From: Candidatus Woesearchaeota archaeon
GTDB taxonomy: Archaea; Nanobdellota; Nanobdellia; Woesearchaeales; DSVV01
Assembly: GCA_016219865.1 (NCBI GenBank)
Contig: JACRKF010000033.1
Span: 65,960-123,953 of the forward strand
Direction: 5' to 3'
Length of the DNA stretch: 57,994 nucleotides
Shown: positions 23,160-31,242 of the stretch, piece after piece
Layout: every line of letters starts with the position of its first letter
Numbering within the stretch: the first letter of the stretch is position 1
Notes under the pieces: model-generated
What the model was told of the DNA's origin: nothing
The model's database searches: none
The model's input: the letters and a program-made list of their open reading frames with translations, nothing else
Translations under genes and position numbers: made by a program

Positions 23160-24950
23160 TTACTTTTTCTTATACAGCTCATCCATTTCTTTTTTATATT
23201 CTTTCAGTATATTATATCTTCTCATTTTCAAAGTAGTAGTTAATTGATTATTTTCAACAGTAAATTCATTTGCAATAACTGCAAACTTTTTTATTTGCTC
23301 ATAATCCTGCAGATGCTGGTTGACTTTTGCAATCTCTGTCTCTATTGTTTGCAGTATCACTGGATTGCAAAGAAGCTCTTGCACATTATTTTTTTTGTCC
23401 GGATTGCCTGATTTTTGGAATTTTGTTTCACAAAATTCCACCAGATTAAGTTTCTTTGCTAATAACATAACTTCATCAATATCCGCAACAATAATCGCAG
23501 TAATATAAGGTTTATAATCGCCATACAGCATTGCCTGAGTAATATATTTGGATTCAACGAGCTCTTCTTCAATAGGTTCAGGAGCAATTTTTTTGCCGTA
23601 AGAAGTGACTAGCAAATTCTTCTTTCTGCCAGTTATATGCAAAAACCCTTCTTCATCAATAGTGCCAATATCTCCTGTGTGCAGCCAATGTTTAGATAAT
23701 GTTTTTTTTGTTTCTTTTATCTTATGCAAGTATGCTTTCATGATATTTGGACCTTGCGCAAGAATCTCACCATCATTTGCAATTTTAACTTTATCAGCTA
23801 TTGGGATGCCAACAGTTCCTCGCTTGTGCTTTTGCAATGTATTTACAGTTACAATTGGCGCTGCTTCTGTCAATCCATAGCCTTGCAATACTAATAATCC
23901 AATTGCATCAAAAAACTCTTCAATCTCAATTGTCAATGGCGCTCCACCGGAGACAAAAAAACGGAATTTATTTCCAAATTTGTGTTTTACTGGGAAAAAA
24001 ACTAATCTTGAAACAGAATTATATAATATTTTTGTTAATAATGGAATTTCTTTCTTATCATAAACAAAAGCATTATATTGTTTAGCAATCTCAAGAGCAT
24101 AATAAAATAAAGCTCTGGATATTGGATTTTTCTGATCAACTTTAAAGATAATAGTTTCATATAATTTCTCTAGAAATCTAGGAACTGTGTTAATGTAAGT
24201 TGGTTGTATTTTTCTTACTTCTTCAGCAAATGTTGTTACATTATTTGTATGCAGGATTGAAGCGCCGACTGAAAATGGAACATAATATCCAGCAACACGT
24301 TCAAACATATGTGTTAATGGAAGAAAAGAAAATACAACATCATTTTGCGTTATATTCATAGTCAATATCAATGGTTCTAATTCAGATATAATATTTTCAT
24401 GTGTTAAAATAACTCCTTTTGGTATTCCAGTAGAACCTGATGTATAAACAATAGTTGCAATATCTTTTTCATTTATAATCGTTTTATTTTTTTCAGCTTC
24501 TTCTAAATCTTTCACAGAAAGAAATGTCTTCATATAAGGATCATCAAATGTTAACGCATATTTTAATTTAGGAGTTTTCTGTTTTACTCTATTTAATAAT
24601 TCATCATTTTCTTTGCTTCCAGAAAATATTGCTTTAATTTCAGAGTCTTTAAGCATATATGTAAGAATTTTCTCACTTGTTTTATGATATATTGGAACAA
24701 CAATTGCGCCAATTGAAAGAATTGCTAAATCAGCAATAACCCATTCAGGAATATTCTCTGCAAAAATACCAATCTTATCACTTTTTTTTAAACCCAATTT
24801 TCTTAAGGTGATTGTCAGACTCAGCACTTTCTCATATAATTCTCTATATGTTAGTTGTCTATAATTCTGAGTATCTTTATATTGTAAGGCAATATTATTA
24901 GGATAATGTGCATAACTCTCATATAACATCTCAGGAATTATCTTTGCCAT
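23160..24950 (-). CDS. Long-chain acyl-CoA synthetase (AMP-forming)
   Basis: The enzyme activates fatty acids through acyl-AMP. The P-loop-like motif TIVYTSGSTGIPKGVILTHEN lies near residues 165-185. It is followed by FVSGGAPLTIEIEEFF, LQGYGLTEAAPIVTVN, and HWLHTGDIGTIDEEGFLHITGRKKNLLVTSYGKKIAPEPIE. The C-terminal catalytic lysine is in TTTLKMRRYNI. These features match the bacterial/eukaryal FadD15/FAA type. At about residues 503-517, the segment EFCETKFQKSGNPDK is encoded by a family B palindromic element, so part of the C-terminal subdomain is derived from a repeat. It is divergent from the alpha-oxoamine synthase gene across an AT-rich ~85-nt promoter region. Confidence 0.92.
   Translation of the reverse strand: MAKIIPEMLYESYAHYPNNIALQYKDTQNYRQLTYRELYEKVLSLTITLRKLGLKKSDKIGIFAENIPEWVIADLAILSIGAIVVPIYHKTSEKILTYMLKDSEIKAIFSGSKENDELLNRVKQKTPKLKYALTFDDPYMKTFLSVKDLEEAEKNKTIINEKDIATIVYTSGSTGIPKGVILTHENIISELEPLILTMNITQNDVVFSFLPLTHMFERVAGYYVPFSVGASILHTNNVTTFAEEVRKIQPTYINTVPRFLEKLYETIIFKVDQKNPISRALFYYALEIAKQYNAFVYDKKEIPLLTKILYNSVSRLVFFPVKHKFGNKFRFFVSGGAPLTIEIEEFFDAIGLLVLQGYGLTEAAPIVTVNTLQKHKRGTVGIPIADKVKIANDGEILAQGPNIMKAYLHKIKETKKTLSKHWLHTGDIGTIDEEGFLHITGRKKNLLVTSYGKKIAPEPIEEELVESKYITQAMLYGDYKPYITAIIVADIDEVMLLAKKLNLVEFCETKFQKSGNPDKKNNVQELLCNPVILQTIETEIAKVNQHLQDYEQIKKFAVIANEFTVENNQLTTTLKMRRYNILKEYKKEMDELYKKK
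23395..23439 (-). repeat. Family B palindromic element, copy 1, inside the acyl-CoA synthetase gene
   Basis: On the plus strand the box TTGTCCGGATTGCC (23395-23408) is followed by 8 nt and the palindrome GGAATTTTG-TTTCA-CAAAATTCC (23417-23439). It is in frame with the gene and encodes EFCETKFQKSGNPDK. Confidence 0.8.
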
Positions 24951-25036
24951 TTGACTTTTCTTGATTTGGTGATATATAAATATATAGATTTATATATGAG
25001 AATCTCCAGAATAATAGAATAATAAAACAGAGGTTG

Positions 25037-26266
25037 ATGCATATTTTCAATATTAATTTTTTTGCAAAAAAGATTACCGACAAAGAAAATATCAAGAAAT
25101 TGCTTTCTCGTATTAAAAATATGGACAGATTTCATCTCAATAGCTATTTGCAAGAGATTGAAGGAAAGACAAATAGAACTGTAAAGGTAAACGGAAAAAC
25201 TAAAATCAGCTTAGGAAGTTATAGTTATCTTGGTTTAATAGGCAACAAAAAAATAGAATCTGCAGCAATTGCAGCAATAAAAAGATACGGCACAGGCGCA
25301 GGTGGAGTAAGATTATTAACTGGCAACAGCGCAATCCATAAGCAATTAGAGCAAAGAATAGCAGATTTTAAAGCAGCAGAGGATGCAGTTGTTTTCTCTT
25401 CAGGTTATGTAACAAACATGTGCGCAATTGCAGCATTATTTGGCAAAGATGATCTTATTATCATTGACAAATTTGATCACCAAAGTATTTACGATGGTTG
25501 TATCCTTAGTGGGGCAACTTGGTTGAGATTTAATCATAATGATTTGCAAGAATTAGACCTTATCCTTCAAGAAAACATAAAAAAATACAAACGTATATTG
25601 GTTGTTGCCGATGCAGTTTATAGCATGGATGGAGATATTGCAGATATCCCGCAAATTATCAAGATTGCTAAAAAGTACAAAGCTTTTACTATGGTTGATG
25701 AAGCGCATTCTCTAGGAGTTTTAGGAGAACACGGCAAAGGATTGCAAGAGTACTTTAATCTAAAACCAACAGATATTGACATTTGGATGGGAACATTGAG
25801 TAAGTCAATTCCCGCTATAGGTGGTTATATTGCTGGAAAAAAAGAGATGATCACGTACTTGCGTTATTCAGCGCATGGTTTTGTATTCTCAGCAGCATTG
25901 CCTCCAAGTGTTTGCGCAACAGCAATTGCAGCATTTGATGTAATTGAGAAAGATACAAAGATGCATAAACAATTAAAAAATAATATCAATTATTTTTTAA
26001 CAGGTGTTAAAAAATTAGGATTCAACACATTGCAAAGCAAAGACACAGCAATTATCCCTGTAATGATTGGCAATGACATAAAGACATTCAGATTTGCAAA
26101 GAAATGCAACAACGCCGGAGTTTTTGTCTGTCCAATAGTTTACCCAGCAGTGCCAAAAGATGCAGGAAGATTGCGTTGCTGTGTGATGGCAACGCATACA
26201 AAAAGAGATTTGGATGCAGTATTGAAAGTGTTTGAGAAAGTTGGGAAAGAGTTGAGAATTGTCTAG
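25037..26266 (+). CDS. Alpha-oxoamine synthase (KBL/AONS/serine palmitoyltransferase-like)
   Basis: This PLP enzyme of the class II aminotransferase fold condenses an amino acid with an acyl-CoA. It shows NxLG-type SYSYLGLIGNKK, YGTGAGGVRLLTGNSAIHKQLEQRIADF, DKFDHQSIYDGCILSGA, DAVYSMDGDIADIPQI, VDEAHSLGVLGEHGKG and the Schiff-base lysine in GTLSKSIPAIGGYIAG near residue 256. Possible products are 2-amino-3-ketobutyrate, 8-amino-7-oxononanoate or 3-ketosphinganine-like lipids. The divergent long-chain acyl-CoA synthetase favours a lipid product. No biotin genes are in view. ATG 25037 is preceded by GAGGT. A TTG at 25034 is also in frame. Confidence 0.88.
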   Translation: MHIFNINFFAKKITDKENIKKLLSRIKNMDRFHLNSYLQEIEGKTNRTVKVNGKTKISLGSYSYLGLIGNKKIESAAIAAIKRYGTGAGGVRLLTGNSAIHKQLEQRIADFKAAEDAVVFSSGYVTNMCAIAALFGKDDLIIIDKFDHQSIYDGCILSGATWLRFNHNDLQELDLILQENIKKYKRILVVADAVYSMDGDIADIPQIIKIAKKYKAFTMVDEAHSLGVLGEHGKGLQEYFNLKPTDIDIWMGTLSKSIPAIGGYIAGKKEMITYLRYSAHGFVFSAALPPSVCATAIAAFDVIEKDTKMHKQLKNNINYFLTGVKKLGFNTLQSKDTAIIPVMIGNDIKTFRFAKKCNNAGVFVCPIVYPAVPKDAGRLRCCVMATHTKRDLDAVLKVFEKVGKELRIV

Positions 26267-26323
26267 AAAGTATAGAGAACTTTGCAAAATTCATTTATTG
26301 CAATCTTTATGCGTAATCTCCTT

Positions 26324-29293
26324 TCAATACTGGCTTAAAACTAATTCTTTCTGTTTTTGGTTTACAGCAGGAAATTGCTTTAGTATGTATTCTAGCTCTT
26401 CTTGGGTTATATCATATAGATGCGCTACAGCAGCATCTAACTGTGCCCTTGCTAATGTCCTGTCTGTTTCTTTTGTTAATCCTATAGATATATCTGTTAG
26501 CTTCTTTAACTCTGTAAATTCCTCTGTTATACTTACTAACTGTGCAACTTTTCTCACTATGAAATCAAACTCTTTTCCAGATGATAATCTAGGAACAGGA
26601 GTCTCTAAAAAATAAAACATATTTACATTTGTGCTAACTTTTTGTCTAATAAAATAATCGACAACAAAACTGTTCATAACGCCTTTTAAAAAGCATAACT
26701 GTTTTAGTTCAGGTAACTGGATTATTGCTATGCTATTGCCGCAAACGTATCTTGGCGGAACAATTGTTGAAATAAATGTTCTGTAATTTGTTGAATTGGC
26801 TATGAGTCTATAAGCCATCCAATAATCTTTATAATATAATTTATTATTATTCAAATTAGTTAATATATCTTTTTCATTTACTTTATATCGTGGTATAGGC
26901 GCTTCTTTCCATTGATGCGTGAATTGCTCTATATTTTTTCCTTCTAGTAAAGGTATGCCAGTCAATGATTCTATCTTGAATAAATGGCTGTCATTAGTCA
27001 TATGAAATCCGCTTTGCATAGCAACATTCCATGTTTCATCAATTTTCTGCCCTAAAGGAGGATATTTTAATAACTTTTGTACAAGTGCATAATCTTTCAG
27101 AGTTTTTATCTCTAAAATATTCCAAGACGTAGGTGAAGATTTCTTTATAAATTCCACATTCATAATAGTGGGATTTTGCACTGCCGCATACAAATCATCT
27201 GCAGTATGTAAGAAGAAAGCACAAGGGAATTCTTTAGTTTTGCCACCCTTCTCATAAATCAACAAAACAAATTTATATCTCTGGTCAATATCCGGAAATA
27301 TAAATTTCCTATTCTCAAAACCATATATGCATTCTATCTTTGACTTTTCAAATAGCATTGTTCTTAATCCTTTAGCTCCTAAATCTGTATAAATTCCGCT
27401 AGGCACTACAAAGCCAACTAATCCTCCGTTCTTAATGAGTTGATGCGCTCGTTCTGTGAATATTTTATACAAGTCTAAATCACCAGAAACTTTTCTGCCA
27501 TTTGCATCTGAACTTTGCCAATGATAATTCTTTCTAAATATTGTTGAATAGAATTCATATTCATGTAATTTTTCATTCCACAACTTTTTTAGTATAGGTC
27601 TATTTCTCATCAATTCTTCCATTCTTTTTTTTGCTTTCTGCGTAGTCAGGCTTTTAAATCCTTGTTCATGCTGTTCGAAAAATTCTTGCGAATCAGGCTT
27701 CCACTTTTCCCATGGTGGATTTCCAAGCACTATATCAAAACCGCCAGTTTCTGCAACAAGTGGAAAGTCTCTCTCAATCTTAAATGCATGAGAATCATCA
27801 TTATCCCACACAAGTGAATTCCTTTCTATGATATTTAATTTTGGAAGCTGTTTTGGTGTTTGAGTTGATCTAAGAAACATATTTAATCGAGCAAGCCTTA
27901 CTGCCCTAGGATCTAAATCAATGCCATAAATACAATTTTCTAGAACGTGATCCAAAAAGTGTACTAATCCTTCATTGCCATCATCACTTCTAGAATTTTT
28001 CTGCAGATTTTGAAACCATCTTTTGAATTCTTCAAAAGCTCTAACAAGGAATGTTCCAGAACCGCATGCAGGATCTAATACGCGTATGGCTAATGCATCG
28101 TTTATTGTCTTACATTCTCTCAAGTGTTTTCCTAAGGTATTATCCACTAAGAAATCAACAAGGAATTCTTTGGTGTAATATATCCCTCCCTGTTTTCGTT
28201 TAAATTTCTCTTCCTCTACTCCTTTTCTTTTAGCTGTAGCTCTATATGAAAGATAATTTTCATATGCATGCCCTAATATATCAGAATTTATTGCAGCGAA
28301 ATTATATCTTAATTTAGTTTTCTGTTCAGTATAAAAAGATTGCAGTACCATAATAAAATCATCGTTTTTTATTACTAATCTATCAACCCTATCTAGATCA
28401 AAGATTGTGCTGTCATATTTGTCATGCATTTTAAGGAAGAAAGGGCATAAAAAATCTCTATAAAACTGTATGCGCTTATCGCCTATCTGCCATTTTTCTA
28501 ATACATCCCTTAGCTTTCTCTCAGAATCTCCTCCACTGTCTTCTAACATTCTACAAAAGATAATTCTGTCGAGAATAGTTTGAACGCATGCATCAATTTC
28601 TCCATCTATATCCTGTCCAGTATCAAACTTTGGGAGATTTTGTTCTTTTATGGCATTGCCTAATTTCTTCCTAACCCAAAGAAGTTGTTCTGTCAACAAC
28701 TCTTCTATATCTGCAGTCTCCTTCCACTTCTTATGCATCTTAGCATATTCATCTAAAGCAGTTCCTCCATTATTTTTAGAGAACAGCAATAGCCAACTTA
28801 ACCTTTCTGAATTAGTCAAACAATCGGTTAAATTAAATTCAAAAATTTCTGCATTTTCAAGGTCATCAAAATAATCAGAATTAAAAACTCTCCATTTTAC
28901 AAAATTAGTTAGAACAATCCATCTAATACCGCTATTTTTTCCATAATTGAGAGCTTGATTAATATTCTCTTGGCTTGTCAGATTATCAGAAAACCTTTTT
29001 ACTTCAATAAGGAATGAAGGCCTTAATTCCCCGCTTTTTCTAAATGCATAGTCCACTCTTGTTGTTTTAATTGCTGTCTTTACTATTTGTTGGGGCATAA
29101 CCTCGCTTGTTAGCCAATGCCATCCAAATAATTCCAATAATGGTCTGATAAATTCTTCTGCTCGTTTTTCTGATTCATTATTCTTATTCGGTAATGCTTC
29201 ATATTTGGATAATAATTCAGCTATATGCTCTTTTACTGCTTTCTCATCAACCATATTTTTATGGGTGCTTAAAGCATTTAAATATTTATTCAT
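26324..29293 (-). CDS. Single-chain restriction-modification enzyme (type IIG/Eco57I-like)
   Basis: The protein combines a nuclease and an adenine methyltransferase. The N-terminal part has a PD-(D/E)xK-like site (RVDYAFRKSGELRPSFLIEVKR). A helical linker follows. The N6-adenine methyltransferase has motif I VLDPACGSGTFLVRAF, IYGIDLDPRAVRLARLNMF, and motif IV FDIVLGNPPWEKW. The remaining ~350 residues should hold the target-recognition region. The open frame extends to 29365, but the ATG at 29293 (MNKYLNALSTHKN, about 989 aa) avoids a long overlap with the upstream PIN gene. It is flanked upstream by a toxin-antitoxin pair whose toxin is cut short. Confidence 0.88.
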   Translation of the reverse strand: MNKYLNALSTHKNMVDEKAVKEHIAELLSKYEALPNKNNESEKRAEEFIRPLLELFGWHWLTSEVMPQQIVKTAIKTTRVDYAFRKSGELRPSFLIEVKRFSDNLTSQENINQALNYGKNSGIRWIVLTNFVKWRVFNSDYFDDLENAEIFEFNLTDCLTNSERLSWLLLFSKNNGGTALDEYAKMHKKWKETADIEELLTEQLLWVRKKLGNAIKEQNLPKFDTGQDIDGEIDACVQTILDRIIFCRMLEDSGGDSERKLRDVLEKWQIGDKRIQFYRDFLCPFFLKMHDKYDSTIFDLDRVDRLVIKNDDFIMVLQSFYTEQKTKLRYNFAAINSDILGHAYENYLSYRATAKRKGVEEEKFKRKQGGIYYTKEFLVDFLVDNTLGKHLRECKTINDALAIRVLDPACGSGTFLVRAFEEFKRWFQNLQKNSRSDDGNEGLVHFLDHVLENCIYGIDLDPRAVRLARLNMFLRSTQTPKQLPKLNIIERNSLVWDNDDSHAFKIERDFPLVAETGGFDIVLGNPPWEKWKPDSQEFFEQHEQGFKSLTTQKAKKRMEELMRNRPILKKLWNEKLHEYEFYSTIFRKNYHWQSSDANGRKVSGDLDLYKIFTERAHQLIKNGGLVGFVVPSGIYTDLGAKGLRTMLFEKSKIECIYGFENRKFIFPDIDQRYKFVLLIYEKGGKTKEFPCAFFLHTADDLYAAVQNPTIMNVEFIKKSSPTSWNILEIKTLKDYALVQKLLKYPPLGQKIDETWNVAMQSGFHMTNDSHLFKIESLTGIPLLEGKNIEQFTHQWKEAPIPRYKVNEKDILTNLNNNKLYYKDYWMAYRLIANSTNYRTFISTIVPPRYVCGNSIAIIQLPELKQLCFLKGVMNSFVVDYFIRQKVSTNVNMFYFLETPVPRLSSGKEFDFIVRKVAQLVSITEEFTELKKLTDISIGLTKETDRTLARAQLDAAVAHLYDITQEELEYILKQFPAVNQKQKELVLSQY

Positions 29294-29303
29294 TTGAATT
29301 TTA

Positions 29304-29609
29304 TTATAAAAATAAATCTGTTCCAACATTATTTCCATAAATGAGCACTGCGTTGGGAATATCATGATTAAAATAACGTATCTGCATCAATTTGCTATCT
29401 CTTAATATTGTAGAAATCTCTGTTTTCATTTTCAATTCACTCTCAGAAAGTTCTGTTTTTGATTCCAATTCTTTAATATGTTCAGATATTTCTGCAAGAA
29501 TAAACTCAGGTGCATAAAATGAGTGCCCACTCAATAACAAAAAATGCCTTGTATGACTATCTTTGACAAGAGCAGATACAAGAATATTGGCATCCAGTAC
29601 AAGTTCCAT
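29304..29609 (-). CDS. PIN-domain toxin, C-terminally truncated
   Basis: The first ~75 residues are a normal PIN start: MELVLDANILVSALVKDSHTRHFLLLSGHSFYAPEFILAEISEHIKELESKTELSESELKMK, with the first Asp and the middle Glu. Full-length relatives have ~130-140 aa and a second acidic pair near ..DPDD..LA...W..D. Here the reading ends after an unrelated tail (YFNHDIPNAVLIYGNNVGTDLFL), and the third and fourth acidic residues are missing. The restriction-modification gene begins 11 nt after the stop. The toxin is probably inactive as a nuclease. It is preceded by its antitoxin gene, directly adjoining. Confidence 0.7.
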   Translation of the reverse strand: MELVLDANILVSALVKDSHTRHFLLLSGHSFYAPEFILAEISEHIKELESKTELSESELKMKTEISTILRDSKLMQIRYFNHDIPNAVLIYGNNVGTDLFL

Positions 29610-29843
29610 CTAATTCCCTATTGCTTTTAGAAATTTCTTTGTTGCATTCTTTTTTACTTTTGCTGCAAATTGTTCAACATCGTTTTCTGTTAGTCTACTC
29701 TTAGATAATAACTGTTCCATCTTTCTTAAGATGAGCATTTTCTCTCGTATAGCTTGCCGCGCTATTTCTGACCAATTCATCTCAGGATGTTTATCCATTT
29801 CATCTTTTAATTCTTCTGGGACTGATAATGTAATGCTTACCAT
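29610..29843 (-). CDS. Ribbon-helix-helix antitoxin
   Basis: The 77-aa protein begins MVSITLSVPEELKDEMDKHPEMNWSEIARQAIREKM, a MetJ/Arc ribbon-helix-helix motif with the beta strand and helix pair. It continues with a Lys-rich helix (KMEQLLSKSRLTENDVEQFAAKVKKNATKKFLKAIGN) that would bind the toxin. It is immediately followed by the truncated PIN gene with no spacer. Antitoxins of this kind repress their own promoters as dimers. Confidence 0.82.
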   Translation of the reverse strand: MVSITLSVPEELKDEMDKHPEMNWSEIARQAIREKMLILRKMEQLLSKSRLTENDVEQFAAKVKKNATKKFLKAIGN

Positions 29844-29923
29844 TCAGATAACCTTTGTTGATTATGTCTATTATGTATAGTACGTTTATTATTTATAAAA
29901 TTTGTGGATTATTTCATTTTTCA

Positions 29924-29932
29924 CCCCCCCCC
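29924..29932 (+). repeat. C9 homopolymer upstream of a surface protein gene
   Basis: A run of nine C in very AT-rich DNA, within TTTTTCACCCCCCCCCAATG, lies ~77 nt before the ATG of the 251-aa surface protein and upstream of its TATA-like TTTAAATA. A nearly identical sequence with C8 is found at 43268-43284. Such tracts can slip in replication. Confidence 0.6.
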
Positions 29933-30009
29933 AATGTTAACACCAATTTAAATATTCCAACTTCTCAGCACTTAGAATTACAAACTATATCAAAAGAGGT
30001 GTTTAACAA

Positions 30010-30765
30010 ATGGAAAAAAGTAATGGGAAGTATTTTTTAGTTATCGTTGCAATTGTTGCAGTTGTTGCGATTGTCAGTTTATTTATGGTTGGCGGAAACA
30101 AAGTTGTTAAAGTTTCAGATTCTTCAGCTGCAGAACCAGAAGCAACGAGTGATTTAGCAGGACAGGCAATTAGTGGAGCTAAAATGGCTGATCTCCAATT
30201 TGACACATCAGGTAATGCTGCAATTATTAAAATAATAACAATAGATAACAAACAATTAAAATTAGATTTAAAAACATCTGCTCCAAACTATACATATTAT
30301 ATATGGGGAGATGCTTTAGAAGGTGTTGATACTAAAATGTATCTGCAGGGAGATATATGCGATGGTGAAATGTTAACTGATTGCAAAGGCGCAACATTTT
30401 TAGTTTCAGCAGGTCAAAAGAAAGCAGCTCATTTGATTAAAATATCAAAGATAGATGCAACTGATAAGAAAATTAGTTTTGATGATTTAACGTATGGCTG
30501 TGCAACCAACGACAAATCTTTTAAATTAGGATATGCAGATTATTATGCATTAAGCTGCGGTGCAGGAACAATCTATTTAGGATTCACAGATGATGGTAAT
30601 CTTCAATTTAAACAATTAGGTGAAGGGTATAGCAAAGATTCCTCATATGTGGAGATTCAGACAAGAAGCAAACTTTTTGTCCGTTTTGAAAATACTAAGC
30701 AAGGTGAAGTACAACCTTATTGGGCAGGAAATTCGTTATTTGAAGGTGTAACTTTCCATAAATAA
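30010..30765 (+). CDS. Membrane-anchored extracellular protein, unknown
   Basis: I do not recognise the family. The 251-aa protein has one N-terminal membrane helix (YFLVIVAIVAVVAIVSLFMVGG), a short Ser/Ala/Glu linker (SDSSAAEPEATSDLAGQAIS) and a beta-rich domain of ~190 residues outside. Cysteine pairs CDGEMLTDC, YGCATND and LSCGAG would form disulfides. GAGGTG 8 nt upstream fixes the start at 30010. A C9 tract and a TATA-like TTTAAATA lie in its promoter region. It has its own transcription unit. Confidence 0.7.
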   Translation: MEKSNGKYFLVIVAIVAVVAIVSLFMVGGNKVVKVSDSSAAEPEATSDLAGQAISGAKMADLQFDTSGNAAIIKIITIDNKQLKLDLKTSAPNYTYYIWGDALEGVDTKMYLQGDICDGEMLTDCKGATFLVSAGQKKAAHLIKISKIDATDKKISFDDLTYGCATNDKSFKLGYADYYALSCGAGTIYLGFTDDGNLQFKQLGEGYSKDSSYVEIQTRSKLFVRFENTKQGEVQPYWAGNSLFEGVTFHK

Positions 30766-30792
30766 TTTTTATTTTATTTAACTTTTTTTTAC

Positions 30793-31158
30793 TCAAAACT
30801 TAAACTGCTTATCCTCATCAACATCTTCTTTATTCTTCACTTTCATAAATTCAGGAGAATAAACCTGTGCAATCTTAAACTTTCCTGATGTTGATTTAGT
30901 CTCAGCATGGATTGTCTGCTCAAGAACATGCGCTTTTCCCCAATGCAGCCATTTGCCATCAATATTATGCGCTAAGAAAACTCGAATCGGCGCTGGATGA
31001 TAGATGCGCATATTTTGTTTATGAAACTGAAACACCTTGCCTTCAAAATCTGCTGCAGTAAATGGTTTCTTCAGATGCGCAGCAAGAATTAATTCTCTCG
31101 GAAAACCTTGTTCAGTTGTTAATTGCAATGTATCATTGAATTCAATAAAGCTGCCCAT
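30793..31158 (-). CDS. Conserved-looking unknown protein, 121 aa
   Basis: I do not recognise a named family. The protein is soluble and beta-rich: MGSFIEFNDTLQLTTEQGFPRELILAAHLKKPFTAADFEGKVFQFHKQNMRIYHPAPIRVFLAHNIDGKWLHWGKAHVLEQTIH, then a charged tail. The NMRIYHPAPIRVFLAHN segment looks like a compact small barrel. It has no cysteines, no signal peptide and no membrane segment. It stands alone between two other units, with its start ~70 nt from the end of the GNAT gene. Codon use and composition are like those of its neighbours. Confidence 0.65.
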   Translation of the reverse strand: MGSFIEFNDTLQLTTEQGFPRELILAAHLKKPFTAADFEGKVFQFHKQNMRIYHPAPIRVFLAHNIDGKWLHWGKAHVLEQTIHAETKSTSGKFKIAQVYSPEFMKVKNKEDVDEDKQFKF

Positions 31159-31204
31159 GATATATTTAGATGTTATAGATTCTTTAAAAAGTTATTTAAT
31201 CAAT

Positions 31205-31242
31205 TGAATTTATTGAATGAACGAAGTGAATTCATAAATTCA
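31205..31242 (+). repeat. Family A hairpin, copy 5, overlapping the GNAT gene stop
   Basis: Arms TGAATTTAT and ATAAATTCA (9 bp, perfect) enclose T-GAAT-GA-AC-GAA-GT-GA-ATTC. The right arm contains the stop codon and last codons of the GNAT gene on the minus strand, so the hairpin would form at the very 3' end of that mRNA. Confidence 0.88.

Noticed and set aside
26015-26294. Minus-strand frames over the alpha-oxoamine synthase end
   Set aside because: Cys/Ser/His-rich antisense products with no start signals, overlapping conserved coding sequence.
29304-29609. Intact PIN toxin
   Set aside because: The second half of the PIN fold with two of the catalytic acids is missing, so it is described as truncated.
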